The notes under the pieces are model-generated. The model ran no database searches, was not told where the DNA came from, and was given only the letters and a program-made list of their open reading frames with translations. This document shows positions 5,398 through 13,298 of a DNA stretch of 26,043 nucleotides, in pieces. Numbering within the stretch: the stretch's first letter is position 1; every line of letters starts with the position of its first letter. This stretch comes from Methanomassiliicoccales archaeon UBA280 (GTDB lineage: Archaea > Thermoplasmatota > Thermoplasmata > SG8-5): assembly GCA_002499085.1 (NCBI GenBank), contig DAKD01000011.1:145-26187 (forward strand). Reading direction: 5' to 3'. A program made the translations under genes and the position numbers.

Positions 5398-6518
5398 CAC
5401 AGCTTCCCGGCAATGGCATTGGCCATGTCCATCGTGCTGGAGCTTCCGCCCATGTCATAGGTCCTGACCTTCCCTTCCTTGATCACTTCGGCTACGGCTT
5501 TCTCCAGCTTCTCGGCCATCTCCTTCTCTCCGAGCCAGTCCAGCATCATCTTTGCCGCGAGAATCGTGGCTATCGGGTTGGCCTTCTGCTTGCCCGCATG
5601 CTTGGGCGCGGAGCCGTGAGTTGGTTCGAACACGCCAAGCTTCAGTCCGATATTGCCGGAGCAGCCGAACCCGAGGCCGCCCACCATCTGGGCGCACAGG
5701 TCGGAAACAATGTCTCCGTACAGATTGGGCGCCACAAGGACGTCGTAATTGAAGGGGTTCTTCAGGAGCCACATGCACATCGCGTCGATGTTGGCATTGT
5801 CCATTTCTATGCCAGGGTAATCCTTGGCCACAGATTTGGCAGTTTCCAGGAACAGGCCGTCCGTGGCGCGGACCACATTGGCCTTGTGGACAACTGTCAC
5901 TTTCTTCCTTCCGTGCTTCTTTGCGAAATCGAACGCGGCGCGTATTATTCTCTCGGAGCCCTTCCTGGTGTTGATCTTGCACGAGATGGCGTACTGGTCC
6001 AGGGGGATGTCCTTGAACGGGCCGAAAGTCTTCGGGGATGTTTTCAGCAGCACGTCCCTGAGCTCCGGGGGAACTGTGTTGAACTCCACGCCCACGTACA
6101 GGTCCTCGGTGTTCTCCCTGAACACGACAATGTCGATGTTCTCCTTGAAGTTCAGCGGGTTGCCAGCATAGCCCTTTATCGGCCTCAGGCAGATGTAGAG
6201 GTCGAAGAGCTGGCGCATCCTCACGATGGGCGAGCGGTACACCATGCCCTTGCCCTGGAGCTCCGGCACCAGTTCCTTCTCGGCCTCCTTCACCGGCTTC
6301 GAGGTGATGGCGCCGAACATCGAGGCGTCCACGCTGTTCAGCAGGTCTATGGAGCGCTGGGGGAAGGCGTCGCCCTCCCTGCACCAGCATTCCCAGCCTA
6401 TGTCGCCGTGAATGTACTCGGCGTCAAAACCGAGTTTGTCCAGCACGATCTTTGCGGCTTCCATCACTTCCGTTCCGATTCCGTCGCCCGGCAGCCAGGC
6501 AATTTTATATTTAGCCAA
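5397..6518 (-). CDS. isocitrate dehydrogenase (isocitrate/isopropylmalate dehydrogenase family)
   Basis: 373 residues. Decarboxylates isocitrate to 2-oxoglutarate with a reduced nicotinamide product. Seen: WLPGDGIGTEV at the start, the substrate region YRSPIVRMRQLFDLYICLRP, RENTEDLYVGVEF (isocitrate-type tyrosine block), the HKANV lysine, and EPTHGSAPKHAGKQKANP. The Lys-His after SAP, where NAD enzymes carry an acidic residue, suggests NADP use. Isopropylmalate or homoisocitrate dehydrogenase is less likely but possible. The start is TTG at 6518, not ATG: a perfect AGGAGG lies 8 bases upstream and no other start fits. It leads an operon with the MBL-fold and DUF2148 genes. Confidence 0.88.
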   Translation of the reverse strand: MAKYKIAWLPGDGIGTEVMEAAKIVLDKLGFDAEYIHGDIGWECWCREGDAFPQRSIDLLNSVDASMFGAITSKPVKEAEKELVPELQGKGMVYRSPIVRMRQLFDLYICLRPIKGYAGNPLNFKENIDIVVFRENTEDLYVGVEFNTVPPELRDVLLKTSPKTFGPFKDIPLDQYAISCKINTRKGSERIIRAAFDFAKKHGRKKVTVVHKANVVRATDGLFLETAKSVAKDYPGIEMDNANIDAMCMWLLKNPFNYDVLVAPNLYGDIVSDLCAQMVGGLGFGCSGNIGLKLGVFEPTHGSAPKHAGKQKANPIATILAAKMMLDWLGEKEMAEKLEKAVAEVIKEGKVRTYDMGGSSSTMDMANAIAGKL

Positions 6519-6526
6519 TCGAACAG

Positions 6527-6532
6527 CCTCCT
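6527..6532 (-). promoter_or_regulatory. AGGAGG ribosome site deciding the TTG start
   Basis: A full AGGAGG on the minus strand, 8 bases before TTG 6518. It fixes the start of the isocitrate dehydrogenase at an unusual codon. Confidence 0.75.
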
Positions 6533-6572
6533 AATGGGGGTTCCATCCCTTGGGATTGGACAAGGAAACCCT

Positions 6573-6580
6573 GTATAAAA
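6573..6580 (-). promoter_or_regulatory. TATA-like box of the isocitrate dehydrogenase operon
   Basis: Minus-strand TTTTATAC would place the transcript start near 6550, giving a leader of about 30 bases that contains the AGGAGG site. Confidence 0.5.
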
Positions 6581-6615
6581 GCAGTTTGCCCGGCCCCGGA
6601 AAAATGTCAGCGGGG

Positions 6616-6624
6616 TTAATATAT
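6616..6624 (+). promoter_or_regulatory. TATA-like box of mntP
   Basis: TTAATATAT, preceded by GCGGGG (possible BRE), is centred about 26 bases before ATG 6647. The spacing predicts a leaderless mRNA, so there is no room for a manganese riboswitch leader. Confidence 0.55.
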
Positions 6625-6646
6625 TCCGCCGCTTTTTCCATGCGTG

Positions 6647-7234
6647 ATGGATTACCTCACGGTGGCGCTTACCGCGGTCGGCCTCGCGATGGACTGCCTT
6701 GCAGTATCGCTGTCCTGCGGAATAGTCATGCCTGATTTCACACGGAAAGATGCTTTTAGGCTGGGCATCGCCTTCGGCGGGTTCCAGGGAGGCATGGTCT
6801 TTCTCGGCTGGGCCGTCGGGCGGTCTTTTGCCGGATACATAGAGGACTTCGACCACTGGATAGCCTTCGGCCTTCTGCTCTTCGTGGGCCTCAAGATGAT
6901 TCACGAGGGTCTGGAGAACAAGCAGGAATGTGCCCACCTGGACATAAGGAGCGCGAAGGTCCTGGTGATTCTCTCGATAGTGACAAGCATAGACGCATTG
7001 GCGATAGGCATTTCTTATTCCATTCTGGACAGCGGAGAGGCTGTCCCGCTTATCGACGCAATCGTCCTGCCGGCGCTCATCATCGGTCTTGTCTCGTTCT
7101 GCCTTGCGGCGGCCGGGGGAGTGTTCGGCTCCCGGCTCGGGGAGAGGTTCGGAAAGCGCATGGAAATCGTTGGCGGGATAATCCTGATACTGCTGGGCGT
7201 GAAAATCCTGGCCGAGCACACGGTTCTGGCCTGA
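6647..7234 (+). CDS. mntP: MntP-type manganese efflux pump
   Basis: 195 residues, six predicted membrane helices arranged as two related halves. Each half opens with a conserved intramembrane acidic motif: GLAMDCLAVSLS (Asp16) and SIDALAIGIS (Asp116), as in the MntP (formerly DUF204/YebN) exporters that remove excess Mn2+. Length and topology match the family. GTG at 6644 is an alternative start one codon earlier; ATG fits the leaderless TATA spacing. The stop codon abuts the end of the acyl-CoA dehydrogenase gene on the other strand with no gap. Confidence 0.9.
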   Translation: MDYLTVALTAVGLAMDCLAVSLSCGIVMPDFTRKDAFRLGIAFGGFQGGMVFLGWAVGRSFAGYIEDFDHWIAFGLLLFVGLKMIHEGLENKQECAHLDIRSAKVLVILSIVTSIDALAIGISYSILDSGEAVPLIDAIVLPALIIGLVSFCLAAAGGVFGSRLGERFGKRMEIVGGIILILLGVKILAEHTVLA

Positions 7235-8377
7235 TTACCTTCCGAGTATGGCCCTCGAAATAACAATCCTCTGGACCTGGCTCGTGCCCTCGCCTATCTC
7301 CATGAGCTTCGTGTCCCTGAGCATGCGCTCCACCGGGTAGTCCTTCGTGTAGCCGTAACCGCCGTGTATCTGTATCGCGTTGAGGCAGGTCTGGGTGGCC
7401 ATTTCCGAAGCATAAAGCTTGGCCATGGAGGCTTCCTTGGAGAATCTCATCCCCTTGTCCTCCATCCATGCGGCCCGGTAGACGAGCAATCTTGAGGCCT
7501 CGATGCGCGTGGCCATGTCGGCAAGCATCCACTGTATAGCCTGGAACTTGGCTATCGGCCTGCCGAACTGCTCCCTCTCCTTGGAGTATTTCACTGACTC
7601 GTCAAGCGCTCCCTGGGCTATGCCCACCGCGAGTGCGCCCACCGCGGCCCTGCCCCTGTCCAGGATGTTCATCGCGCCAGTGAATCCCGTCCCGGGCTCC
7701 CCGAGGATGTGGTCCTTCGGTATCCTGCAGTTCTCGAACACCAGTTCGGAGGTATGGCTTCCCCTGAGCCCGAGCTTGTCCTCGCTCGTTCCCAGGCTGT
7801 ACCCCGGTGTCCCTGTCGGAACAACGAATGCGGAAATGCCCTTGGCTCCCTTTGTTTTGTCTGTTACAGCCATGACAGTGACGAAATCCGCGATTGCGGG
7901 ATTCGTGATGAATATCTTGGTGCCGTTGAGGACCCACTCGTCCCCTTCCAGCTCTGCGCGGGTGCTCATGCCGCCCGAATCGGAGCCGGCGTTGGCCTCG
8001 GTAAGCGCCCAGGCCGCGAGATTCTTTCCGCTCGCTATGCCCGGAACCCATCTCCTGCGCTGTTCCTCGCTGCCCCGTTCGAAGATATGGCCCAGGCCCA
8101 GCGAGTTGTGGGCCTCCATGACTATCCCGGTGGACCCGCACACCCTGGCCACCTCCTCCAGGGCTATCATGTAAGAAATCTTGTCGCAGCCCGCGCCACC
8201 GTATTCCTTGGGCACTGTCATGCCCATCAGGTTCATCTGGCCCATGCGGTCCAGCATCTCCCTGGGGATGTCACCGTTCTTGTCAATGTCCGCTGCGATC
8301 GGCCTGATCTCCTTCTCGGCGAATGCCCGGACAGTGGCACGGAGCATCTGGTGTTCTTTGGTGAGGGTGAAGTCCAT
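7235..8377 (-). CDS. acyl-CoA dehydrogenase
   Basis: 380 residues, the full length of the FAD-dependent family that introduces the alpha,beta double bond into acyl-CoA. Features in order: N-terminal helical domain, AWALTEANAGSDSGG and KIFITNP (FAD and substrate contacts in the middle beta domain), REQFGRPIAKFQAIQ, IQIHGGYGYTKDYPVER, and EGTSQVQR carrying the catalytic base Glu363 at the short/medium-chain position. ATG 8377 is chosen over TTG 8398. Its own TATA-like site lies at 8406-8413, so it need not be co-transcribed with the hydratase upstream. The likely substrate is a short-chain or branched acyl-CoA; electron-transfer flavoprotein genes are not seen here. Confidence 0.95.
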   Translation of the reverse strand: MDFTLTKEHQMLRATVRAFAEKEIRPIAADIDKNGDIPREMLDRMGQMNLMGMTVPKEYGGAGCDKISYMIALEEVARVCGSTGIVMEAHNSLGLGHIFERGSEEQRRRWVPGIASGKNLAAWALTEANAGSDSGGMSTRAELEGDEWVLNGTKIFITNPAIADFVTVMAVTDKTKGAKGISAFVVPTGTPGYSLGTSEDKLGLRGSHTSELVFENCRIPKDHILGEPGTGFTGAMNILDRGRAAVGALAVGIAQGALDESVKYSKEREQFGRPIAKFQAIQWMLADMATRIEASRLLVYRAAWMEDKGMRFSKEASMAKLYASEMATQTCLNAIQIHGGYGYTKDYPVERMLRDTKLMEIGEGTSQVQRIVISRAILGR

Positions 8378-8405
8378 GTGAATTACCAAACCCTTCAATC
8401 AATTG

Positions 8406-8413
8406 CTTTATTA
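8406..8413 (-). promoter_or_regulatory. TATA-like box of the acyl-CoA dehydrogenase gene
   Basis: Minus-strand TAATAAAG centred about 32 bases before ATG 8377; spacing is slightly long for a leaderless start. Confidence 0.35.
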
Positions 8414-8476
8414 GTATGTTTTGCTGGAAACGGGTTTGGAAATCCGCAGATATAGGTCGCATGCCTTTTTCCGGTA

Positions 8477-8495
8477 TCCGATGCTTTGCATCGGA
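8477..8495 (-). terminator. hairpin after the enoyl-CoA hydratase gene
   Basis: TCCGATGC (8477-8484) and GCATCGGA (8488-8495) form a perfect 8-bp stem with a TTT loop. It lies between the hydratase stop (8522) and the dehydrogenase promoter. No T-run follows on the minus strand, so a processing or regulatory hairpin is as likely as a terminator. Confidence 0.35.
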
Positions 8496-8521
8496 CATAC
8501 TTAGGGGCGGTTGGCCGGAAT

Positions 8522-9301
8522 TCAGTTTTCCCGGAACTTGGCTGCCCTCTTCTCCGCGAACGCCTTCATCCCTTCCTTCTGGTCCTCCGTGGAAAAACAT
8601 ACTCCGAACGCGTCCGCCTCCTTGGCCAGGCCCGAGCCCTGATCATTGTCCATCGCGAAGTTTATCAGCTCCTTGCATGAACGGACTGCCAGCTGGCCGT
8701 TGGCCGCTATCTGTTCGGCCAGCTTCATTGCCTCTTCCATGAGCTTCTCTGGAGGGTAAATCCTGTTGGCCAGGCCGATGCGCAGGGCCTCGTCCGCCTT
8801 TATATTCCTGCCGCTGAACAATAATTCCTTGCCCCTGCCCCTTCCGACGATGCGGGGCATCCTCTGAGTGCCCGCGAATCCCGGTGTGATGCCGAGCTTC
8901 ACTTCCGGCTGGCCAAAAACGGCCTTCTCCGAAGCGAGTATGATGTCGCATGACATTGCGAGCTCCGTGCCGCCGCCCAGGGCGTAGCCGTTGACTGCCG
9001 CGATCACGGGCTTGGGGCAGTTCTCGATGGCGAAGCAGCAGCGCTGGCCGTTGCGGCCGTACTCCCTGCCCTCAATCGGGTTTTTCACGCTCATTTCCTT
9101 GATGTCCCCGCCCGCTATGAAGGCCTTCTCCCCGGCCCCGGTGATGATTATGACATCTGTTTCAGTGTCCTTCCCGAGGGCTGTGAAGCATTGCTCTATC
9201 TCCAGGACAGTGGGCGTGTCCAGGATGTTCAGGACCTCGGGCTTGTTGACTGTGACTGCCGCGATTCTCCCGTTCTTTTCAACCTTCAGGAATCTGTACA
9301 T
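8522..9301 (-). CDS. enoyl-CoA hydratase / crotonase
   Basis: 259 residues of the crotonase fold; hydrates trans-2-enoyl-CoA to 3-hydroxyacyl-CoA. The oxyanion-hole segment is FIAGGDI (61-67) plus GYALGGG (105-111). Both catalytic glutamates of true hydratases are present: Glu113 (GGGTELAM) and Glu133 (GQPEVKLG), followed by TPGFAGTQRMPRIVG. This argues for hydratase rather than isomerase or hydrolase activity. ATG 9301 gives the standard start; the upstream frame to 9343 covers the promoter. With the acyl-CoA dehydrogenase it forms two consecutive steps of beta-oxidation-type chemistry. Confidence 0.93.
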   Translation of the reverse strand: MYRFLKVEKNGRIAAVTVNKPEVLNILDTPTVLEIEQCFTALGKDTETDVIIITGAGEKAFIAGGDIKEMSVKNPIEGREYGRNGQRCCFAIENCPKPVIAAVNGYALGGGTELAMSCDIILASEKAVFGQPEVKLGITPGFAGTQRMPRIVGRGRGKELLFSGRNIKADEALRIGLANRIYPPEKLMEEAMKLAEQIAANGQLAVRSCKELINFAMDNDQGSGLAKEADAFGVCFSTEDQKEGMKAFAEKRAAKFREN

Positions 9302-9327
9302 CGTATCGGCTTGAAAAGGCTGTTTCC

Positions 9328-9336
9328 GATAAAAAG
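9328..9336 (-). promoter_or_regulatory. TATA-like box of the hydratase gene
   Basis: Minus-strand CTTTTTATC about 30 bases before ATG 9301; no clear ribosome site follows, consistent with a leaderless start. Confidence 0.45.
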
Positions 9337-9408
9337 ATTTCATTCGCGGGGGTTTGTCGACTTCTAGGTGATTGTTTGGGGCTTAGAACTAGGGTCTAGG
9401 GGCTAGGA

Positions 9409-9424
9409 GCGACACATGTGTCGC
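9409..9424. repeat. 16-bp perfect palindrome
   Basis: GCGACACATGTGTCGC equals its own reverse complement. It stands in the non-coding stretch behind the NUDIX gene, in a cluster with other symmetric elements. It could be a protein-binding site or a cruciform. Confidence 0.6.
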
Positions 9425-9430
9425 GACTAA

Positions 9431-9449
9431 GCCGAATCTCTGATTCGGC
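9431..9449. repeat. 8-bp stem with TCT loop
   Basis: GCCGAATC (9431-9438) pairs with GATTCGGC (9442-9449). It lies seven bases after the 16-bp palindrome. Confidence 0.55.
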
Positions 9450-9450
9450 G

Positions 9451-9474
9451 ATAGGGTCATAGGGTCATAGGGTG
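9451..9474. repeat. three tandem copies of an 8-base word
   Basis: ATAGGGTC, ATAGGGTC and ATAGGGTG follow one another without gaps. Together with nearby TAGGGTCTAGGGGCTAGG they make a G-run-rich strand that resembles telomere-like or G-quadruplex sequence. Confidence 0.6.
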
Positions 9475-9491
9475 CTTCCAAATTGCATTGG

Positions 9492-9514
9492 CTGGCTTGG
9501 TCCGAACAAGCCAG
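9492..9514. repeat. 8-bp stem-loop
   Basis: CTGGCTTG (9492-9499) pairs with CAAGCCAG (9507-9514) around a 7-base loop. It is the third hairpin in this non-coding stretch. Confidence 0.5.
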
Positions 9515-9522
9515 TCTCCCTA

Positions 9523-9605
9523 GACCCCAGACCCTTTATCTCATTTTGAAAACGCAGACCCTAGACCCTTTATCCCATTATGAAAACGCAGACCCTAGAC
9601 CCTTT
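9523..9605. repeat. 34-base tandem repeat (minisatellite), about 2.4 copies
   Basis: Units run 9523-9556 and 9557-9590, differing at three positions, with a partial third copy to about 9605. Each unit contains GACCCTAGACCCTTTAT, a short AT segment, then GAAAACGCA. CTAGACCC is the complement of the GGGTCTAG words 120 bases to the left. Nothing in 9343-9640 looks like a gene. Confidence 0.65.
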
Positions 9606-9640
9606 CAACCAGTCTCAATATCACTGAATTCGTGACAAGC

Positions 9641-10093
9641 TCATTCGCAGATTGAGCGGACTATCCTGCGGTCGTTCTCGAATGTAAGGAGCTTCGCTGC
9701 TTCGTCCACCGGGCGCCAGGCATGCTCGGAGAAATCCTCCTCCAGCTTGATGGAGTCTGCTGCTGAGCCGTTAAGCCTCATAATGAAATAATGCACTGTC
9801 TTCCTGTAATTCACATTATCGGGCCGCCAGAAGAACATGTATCTCACAAGGCCTATCTCCTTCACCACCTTCACGTCCTTCAGGCCTGTCTCCTCCTCAA
9901 CCTCGCGGAGCGCTGTCTGCCTCAGGCTCTCTCCGGGCTCGACACGGCCCTTTGGCAGCACCCATGTGCCTTCCTGCTTCCGATGGAGCATGAGCACCCG
10001 GCCCTCGCTGTCCAGAATGACGCCCCCTGCCGATGTGACAGGCTTCGTGGGTTTGGAAGGGTCTGGCCTGGCTGTGAGAGGCGGTTCCCTCAT
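9641..10093 (-). CDS. NUDIX hydrolase
   Basis: 150 residues. The NUDIX box G-X5-E-X7-REUXEEXGU is intact at residues 49-71 (GRVEPGESLRQTALREVEEE then TGL), so Mg-dependent cleavage of a nucleoside diphosphate linked to another group is expected. The general form (GTWVLPKGRVEPGE, KTVHYFIM) resembles the MutT/Ap4A-hydrolase-like branch; the substrate is not identifiable. ATG 10093 overlaps the Rad50 TGA (10095-10093), so it is translationally coupled to the repair operon. This could mean cleaning of damaged nucleotides or removal of alarmones during repair; that link is inference from position alone. Confidence 0.9.
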   Translation of the reverse strand: MREPPLTARPDPSKPTKPVTSAGGVILDSEGRVLMLHRKQEGTWVLPKGRVEPGESLRQTALREVEEETGLKDVKVVKEIGLVRYMFFWRPDNVNYRKTVHYFIMRLNGSAADSIKLEEDFSEHAWRPVDEAAKLLTFENDRRIVRSICE

Positions 10094-12177
10094 CACATCA
10101 CCCTCGCCGAGCTTGTGCCGTCCGCATTCTCCGTAACCTGGATCACGTTGCCCATCAGCTCCTTTATGTCCTCAACGTGGGTGATGAGGAATATCTGTTT
10201 AAACCTGTTGCTCAGGCCGCTGAGCGTCGAAAGGAGGATGCGCTTGCGATTCGAATCCTGGCTGCCGAAAATCTCGTCCAGGACTATCATGTCGAAGCTG
10301 CTCGTGCCGTGCCTGGTTGCGATTATCTCGGATATTGCCAATCGCAGGCACAGGTTGGCCAGGTCCTTCTCCCCGCCCGAGAAACGGTCCAGGGGATGTG
10401 CCTGGCCCGCATCGAGTATCGATATCTCATAATCCTCGTCCAGCCTTATCTCGGAATATTTTCCCTCGGTCAGGACGCCCAGCAGCTCGCTTGATGCGGA
10501 CGAGAGCGCAGGCCTTATCTTGGAAATCAGATATGTGCGGAACTGGCCCATCACATCCTCGAGGGCAGTGAGAACCTGCACCCTGGCCTCCTGGTCGGCA
10601 TGCTTCCTCTCCATGTCCTTCAGGCGCTTCAGCGCCGCCTCGAGGTTGGACAGCCGCTCGCTGTTCCTGGCCATCTCGACGTTCAGCCTGGCCATCTCCC
10701 TGTCGGATGCCCTAATCTCCAGGGCCAGGCTTTCCAGCGCCTCCTTTGACCTGGCATAGGATTTGTCGTCGAAATCCAGGGCTTCCAGCTTCTCCGTTAT
10801 CCGGCCAAGCTCGGCCTTGGACTCGGCCAGTTTCCCCTCCGAGGCCCGGAGCCGCTTCCTAAGGTTCGACGCCTGCTCGGCCTCCATCCTCAGCCTGTCG
10901 GATTTCGCGATTTTCTCCCGAATCCTGGTCTCCTGCTTTTCCAGGGCTCCCGACCGTCCCTCGCAGTCTGCGAGCTTGGCCTCCGACTCGGCAAGTTTTT
11001 TCTCCGAGGCCTTCACGGCTCTCTCCTTTTCCTTGGTCTGGCTTTGGTATTCCGCGAGGAGAGTCCCGTAGGTCTTTCCGAGTTGGCGCTTGCAGGTCGG
11101 GCAGTCCGAGTCAGGGCCCAGCTTCCCGACCTCTTTCATGTGCGTCTCGGTCCCGGCCGCGTCCGCCAGGAGCTGCCTGATGCCGGCTTTGAGGTCTGCC
11201 ATCCCTGTTCGGATGGAGTCGCGCTCCGCCGCAGCCTCCTTTCTCTTCCCGAGCACTGATTCCAACTCCTCCGCGAACTTTGCGGCCCTGGGCTCCAGCT
11301 GGCTGAATTCCGCTTCCTTGGGTTCGTGCTTCTTCAGCTCGGCGGCCAGTTCCTTCCTCTGGCTGTCAAGGACAGAGCATTCCCTCCTGTGGGCTGCGGC
11401 TGCGGAGTCGAGAGAGTTCTTCTCCTTCGCCAGCTTCTCGAGCTTGGCCATCTCCTTTTTCAGTTTCCCTTGGACAGTCTCCTTGTCCGCTATCTCCCTT
11501 TCCAGCGCTGCCCTGGATTTGGCGAGCTCCCTGCTGTCGGCCGAGACTGTGGCGATGTCGGCCTCGGCCTTCTTTACCGCGGAGGTGCCGTCCGGAGCCC
11601 TCAGCTCCGCCCTGGCGCTCTCGACCGAGGTCTTCGCCAACCTGGAATCCTCGCGTATCTGCTTGATGGCTTCGTCCACGCTCTCTATGTCGAGCAACCT
11701 GAGCACAAGTTTCTTCCTGTCCCCCTTGGGCTGGGAAGTGAGCGCGTTGAGCTCTGTCTGGCGCGCGAAAACCGAGATGAAGAAGGATTTGTGGTCCATG
11801 CCGAAGAGCTTGATCAGGGCCTCCGAGACATCGTCCGTGCCCCTGGCCATCAGTGTCCCGCCTGCATGCATCTCGGCGCTCATGGTGAGGTTCTTGCCCT
11901 TCATCGACCTTTCCACCGTGTAGGCCGTGTCCTCGTAGTCGAATTCGATCCTCACGGAACAGGGCTCGGTGTGAGCGGCCTCCTGGCGCTTTATGCTCTC
12001 CTTTCCGGTCCTGACAGTCTCGGTCTGGTTGCCGAACAGGGCCCATGCGAAGGCCTCCAGCAATGTGGATTTACCCGAGCCGTTCGTTCCAATTATCGAT
12101 ACCATGCCGTCCGGAAGTTCCAGGTCGACTGACCTGTACCGCCTGTAGTTCCTCAGGCTGATCGAGCGGAGCCTCAT
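10093..12177 (-). CDS. rad50: Rad50, DNA double-strand break repair ATPase
   Basis: 694 residues. SMC-like ATPase that with Mre11 tethers and processes broken DNA ends. Walker A GTNGSGKST (30-38), Q-loop near Gln140, long coiled-coil arms (about 165-350 and 370-535), zinc-hook CPTC (359-362), ABC signature FSGGEKD (599-605), Walker B MIVLDEIFGSQD (630-641) and a switch histidine (TH, 667). It is shorter than many archaeal Rad50 proteins (around 850-890 residues); the difference lies in the coiled coils, so the molecule should have shorter arms. ATG 12177 overlaps the mre11 TGA by four bases. Confidence 0.96.
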   Translation of the reverse strand: MRLRSISLRNYRRYRSVDLELPDGMVSIIGTNGSGKSTLLEAFAWALFGNQTETVRTGKESIKRQEAAHTEPCSVRIEFDYEDTAYTVERSMKGKNLTMSAEMHAGGTLMARGTDDVSEALIKLFGMDHKSFFISVFARQTELNALTSQPKGDRKKLVLRLLDIESVDEAIKQIREDSRLAKTSVESARAELRAPDGTSAVKKAEADIATVSADSRELAKSRAALEREIADKETVQGKLKKEMAKLEKLAKEKNSLDSAAAAHRRECSVLDSQRKELAAELKKHEPKEAEFSQLEPRAAKFAEELESVLGKRKEAAAERDSIRTGMADLKAGIRQLLADAAGTETHMKEVGKLGPDSDCPTCKRQLGKTYGTLLAEYQSQTKEKERAVKASEKKLAESEAKLADCEGRSGALEKQETRIREKIAKSDRLRMEAEQASNLRKRLRASEGKLAESKAELGRITEKLEALDFDDKSYARSKEALESLALEIRASDREMARLNVEMARNSERLSNLEAALKRLKDMERKHADQEARVQVLTALEDVMGQFRTYLISKIRPALSSASSELLGVLTEGKYSEIRLDEDYEISILDAGQAHPLDRFSGGEKDLANLCLRLAISEIIATRHGTSSFDMIVLDEIFGSQDSNRKRILLSTLSGLSNRFKQIFLITHVEDIKELMGNVIQVTENADGTSSARVM

Positions 12178-13289
12178 TCCCCGCCTCCGGATTCGAGGTA
12201 TCTCAGTCCCTCCGATTCCAGCTTTTCCGCGTCCATGCCGTCCAGGGCCAGCTTGGCGAGGAAGGACATGAATTCCCTCTCGACCGAGTCGAATGCCGCA
12301 TCGGCTGCGGCGACCTTCTGGTCAGCGTCAACCGTTTTGGGGCGGAGCTCGAAATGAAGCGCGTCCGAGGCCGCCTTCCTTATCGCCTGGGTGTCGAGAA
12401 GCCCGAGCTGGCGCCTGTCCGCGTCAGAAAGCCTCTGCCGCACAATCGCGCCTTCCAGCCCGGCCGATTCGATGCTGTCCATGACAGCGGCGTATACATC
12501 CTTGGCCTGGAGGCCATTGCAATCGATTGTCTCCAGGTCAAGCATGGGCCTGCACTCCGTCTCCCTGAACTTCCATTTCCATGTTTCGGTGTCGAGCTCG
12601 ACGAACCCTTTGGATTGGCCAACCTCCCCGAACCCCAACCTCTCCGTCGAGCCCGAGTAAACTCCGGTCCTGGTGGCCTCGCAGTGCCGATGGTAATGCC
12701 CGAGCGCGACATAGTCGAAGCCCCTGTCCAGCTGGTTCCCGCCGGCCATGAGCTCGTTGAACTCGTTCATCCTGAAGACGTCCATGCCCTCCACTCCGCA
12801 GTGCAGCATGGCCATGTTGCCCCCGAAATCCTTGTCCGGCCTCAGCGATGCAATCTCCGAATCGAAAAGGTCCTTGTCGGCGGAATGGGGAAGGGCATGA
12901 ATCAGAAGGTCGCCGAACTCGAACCTCTCCAGTTTGCCGGTGTACGCCAGATTCAGGTCCTTCACATGCTCGAAGACCTTGAAGACGCTGCCTGTCTCCC
13001 TCAGCCTCGGCGTCGAGTGGTTTCCCGAGATTATGACCGTGGGAATGCCCGCGTCAGAGACTCTGAGAAGCTGGCCCACGACGAAGGATATGGCCCTGTT
13101 GCTCGGCCTGACAGTGTCGAACAGGTCGCCGGAATGGAGGATGAGGTCCGGGGACTCCTTCAGCGCCAGGTCGATGATACGCCCGAATGCCGCATTGATG
13201 TCCATCTCGCGTTGGTTGTACCCGTCCGGGTCCAGTGCGCTGTAGGCCGAATAGCCGATATGCGTGTCAGCCAGATGGAATATCTTCAT
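12174..13289 (-). CDS. mre11: Mre11 nuclease
   Basis: 371 residues. Manganese-dependent 3'-5' exonuclease and endonuclease partner of Rad50. Phosphoesterase motifs: ADTHIG (Asp8, His10), SGDLFD (Asp55), SGNHS (Asn90, His91), His163, and GHYHRH (His198, His200). All metal-binding positions are present, so it should be active. The C-terminal part (about 250-371) contains the capping and Rad50-binding regions. ATG 13289 has a strong GGAGAGG site, nine bases after the herA stop. It overlaps rad50 by four bases (ATGA). Confidence 0.96.
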   Translation of the reverse strand: MKIFHLADTHIGYSAYSALDPDGYNQREMDINAAFGRIIDLALKESPDLILHSGDLFDTVRPSNRAISFVVGQLLRVSDAGIPTVIISGNHSTPRLRETGSVFKVFEHVKDLNLAYTGKLERFEFGDLLIHALPHSADKDLFDSEIASLRPDKDFGGNMAMLHCGVEGMDVFRMNEFNELMAGGNQLDRGFDYVALGHYHRHCEATRTGVYSGSTERLGFGEVGQSKGFVELDTETWKWKFRETECRPMLDLETIDCNGLQAKDVYAAVMDSIESAGLEGAIVRQRLSDADRRQLGLLDTQAIRKAASDALHFELRPKTVDADQKVAAADAAFDSVEREFMSFLAKLALDGMDAEKLESEGLRYLESGGGE

Positions 13290-13298
13290 TCGCCTCTC

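Noticed and set aside
6600..6646. Manganese riboswitch upstream of mntP
   Set aside because: The TATA-like box is about 26 bases from the start codon, leaving no leader to hold a riboswitch.
9523..9605. CRISPR-like array from the 34-base repeats
   Set aside because: The units abut directly with no unique spacers, there are fewer than three copies, and no cas genes are present; it is a minisatellite.
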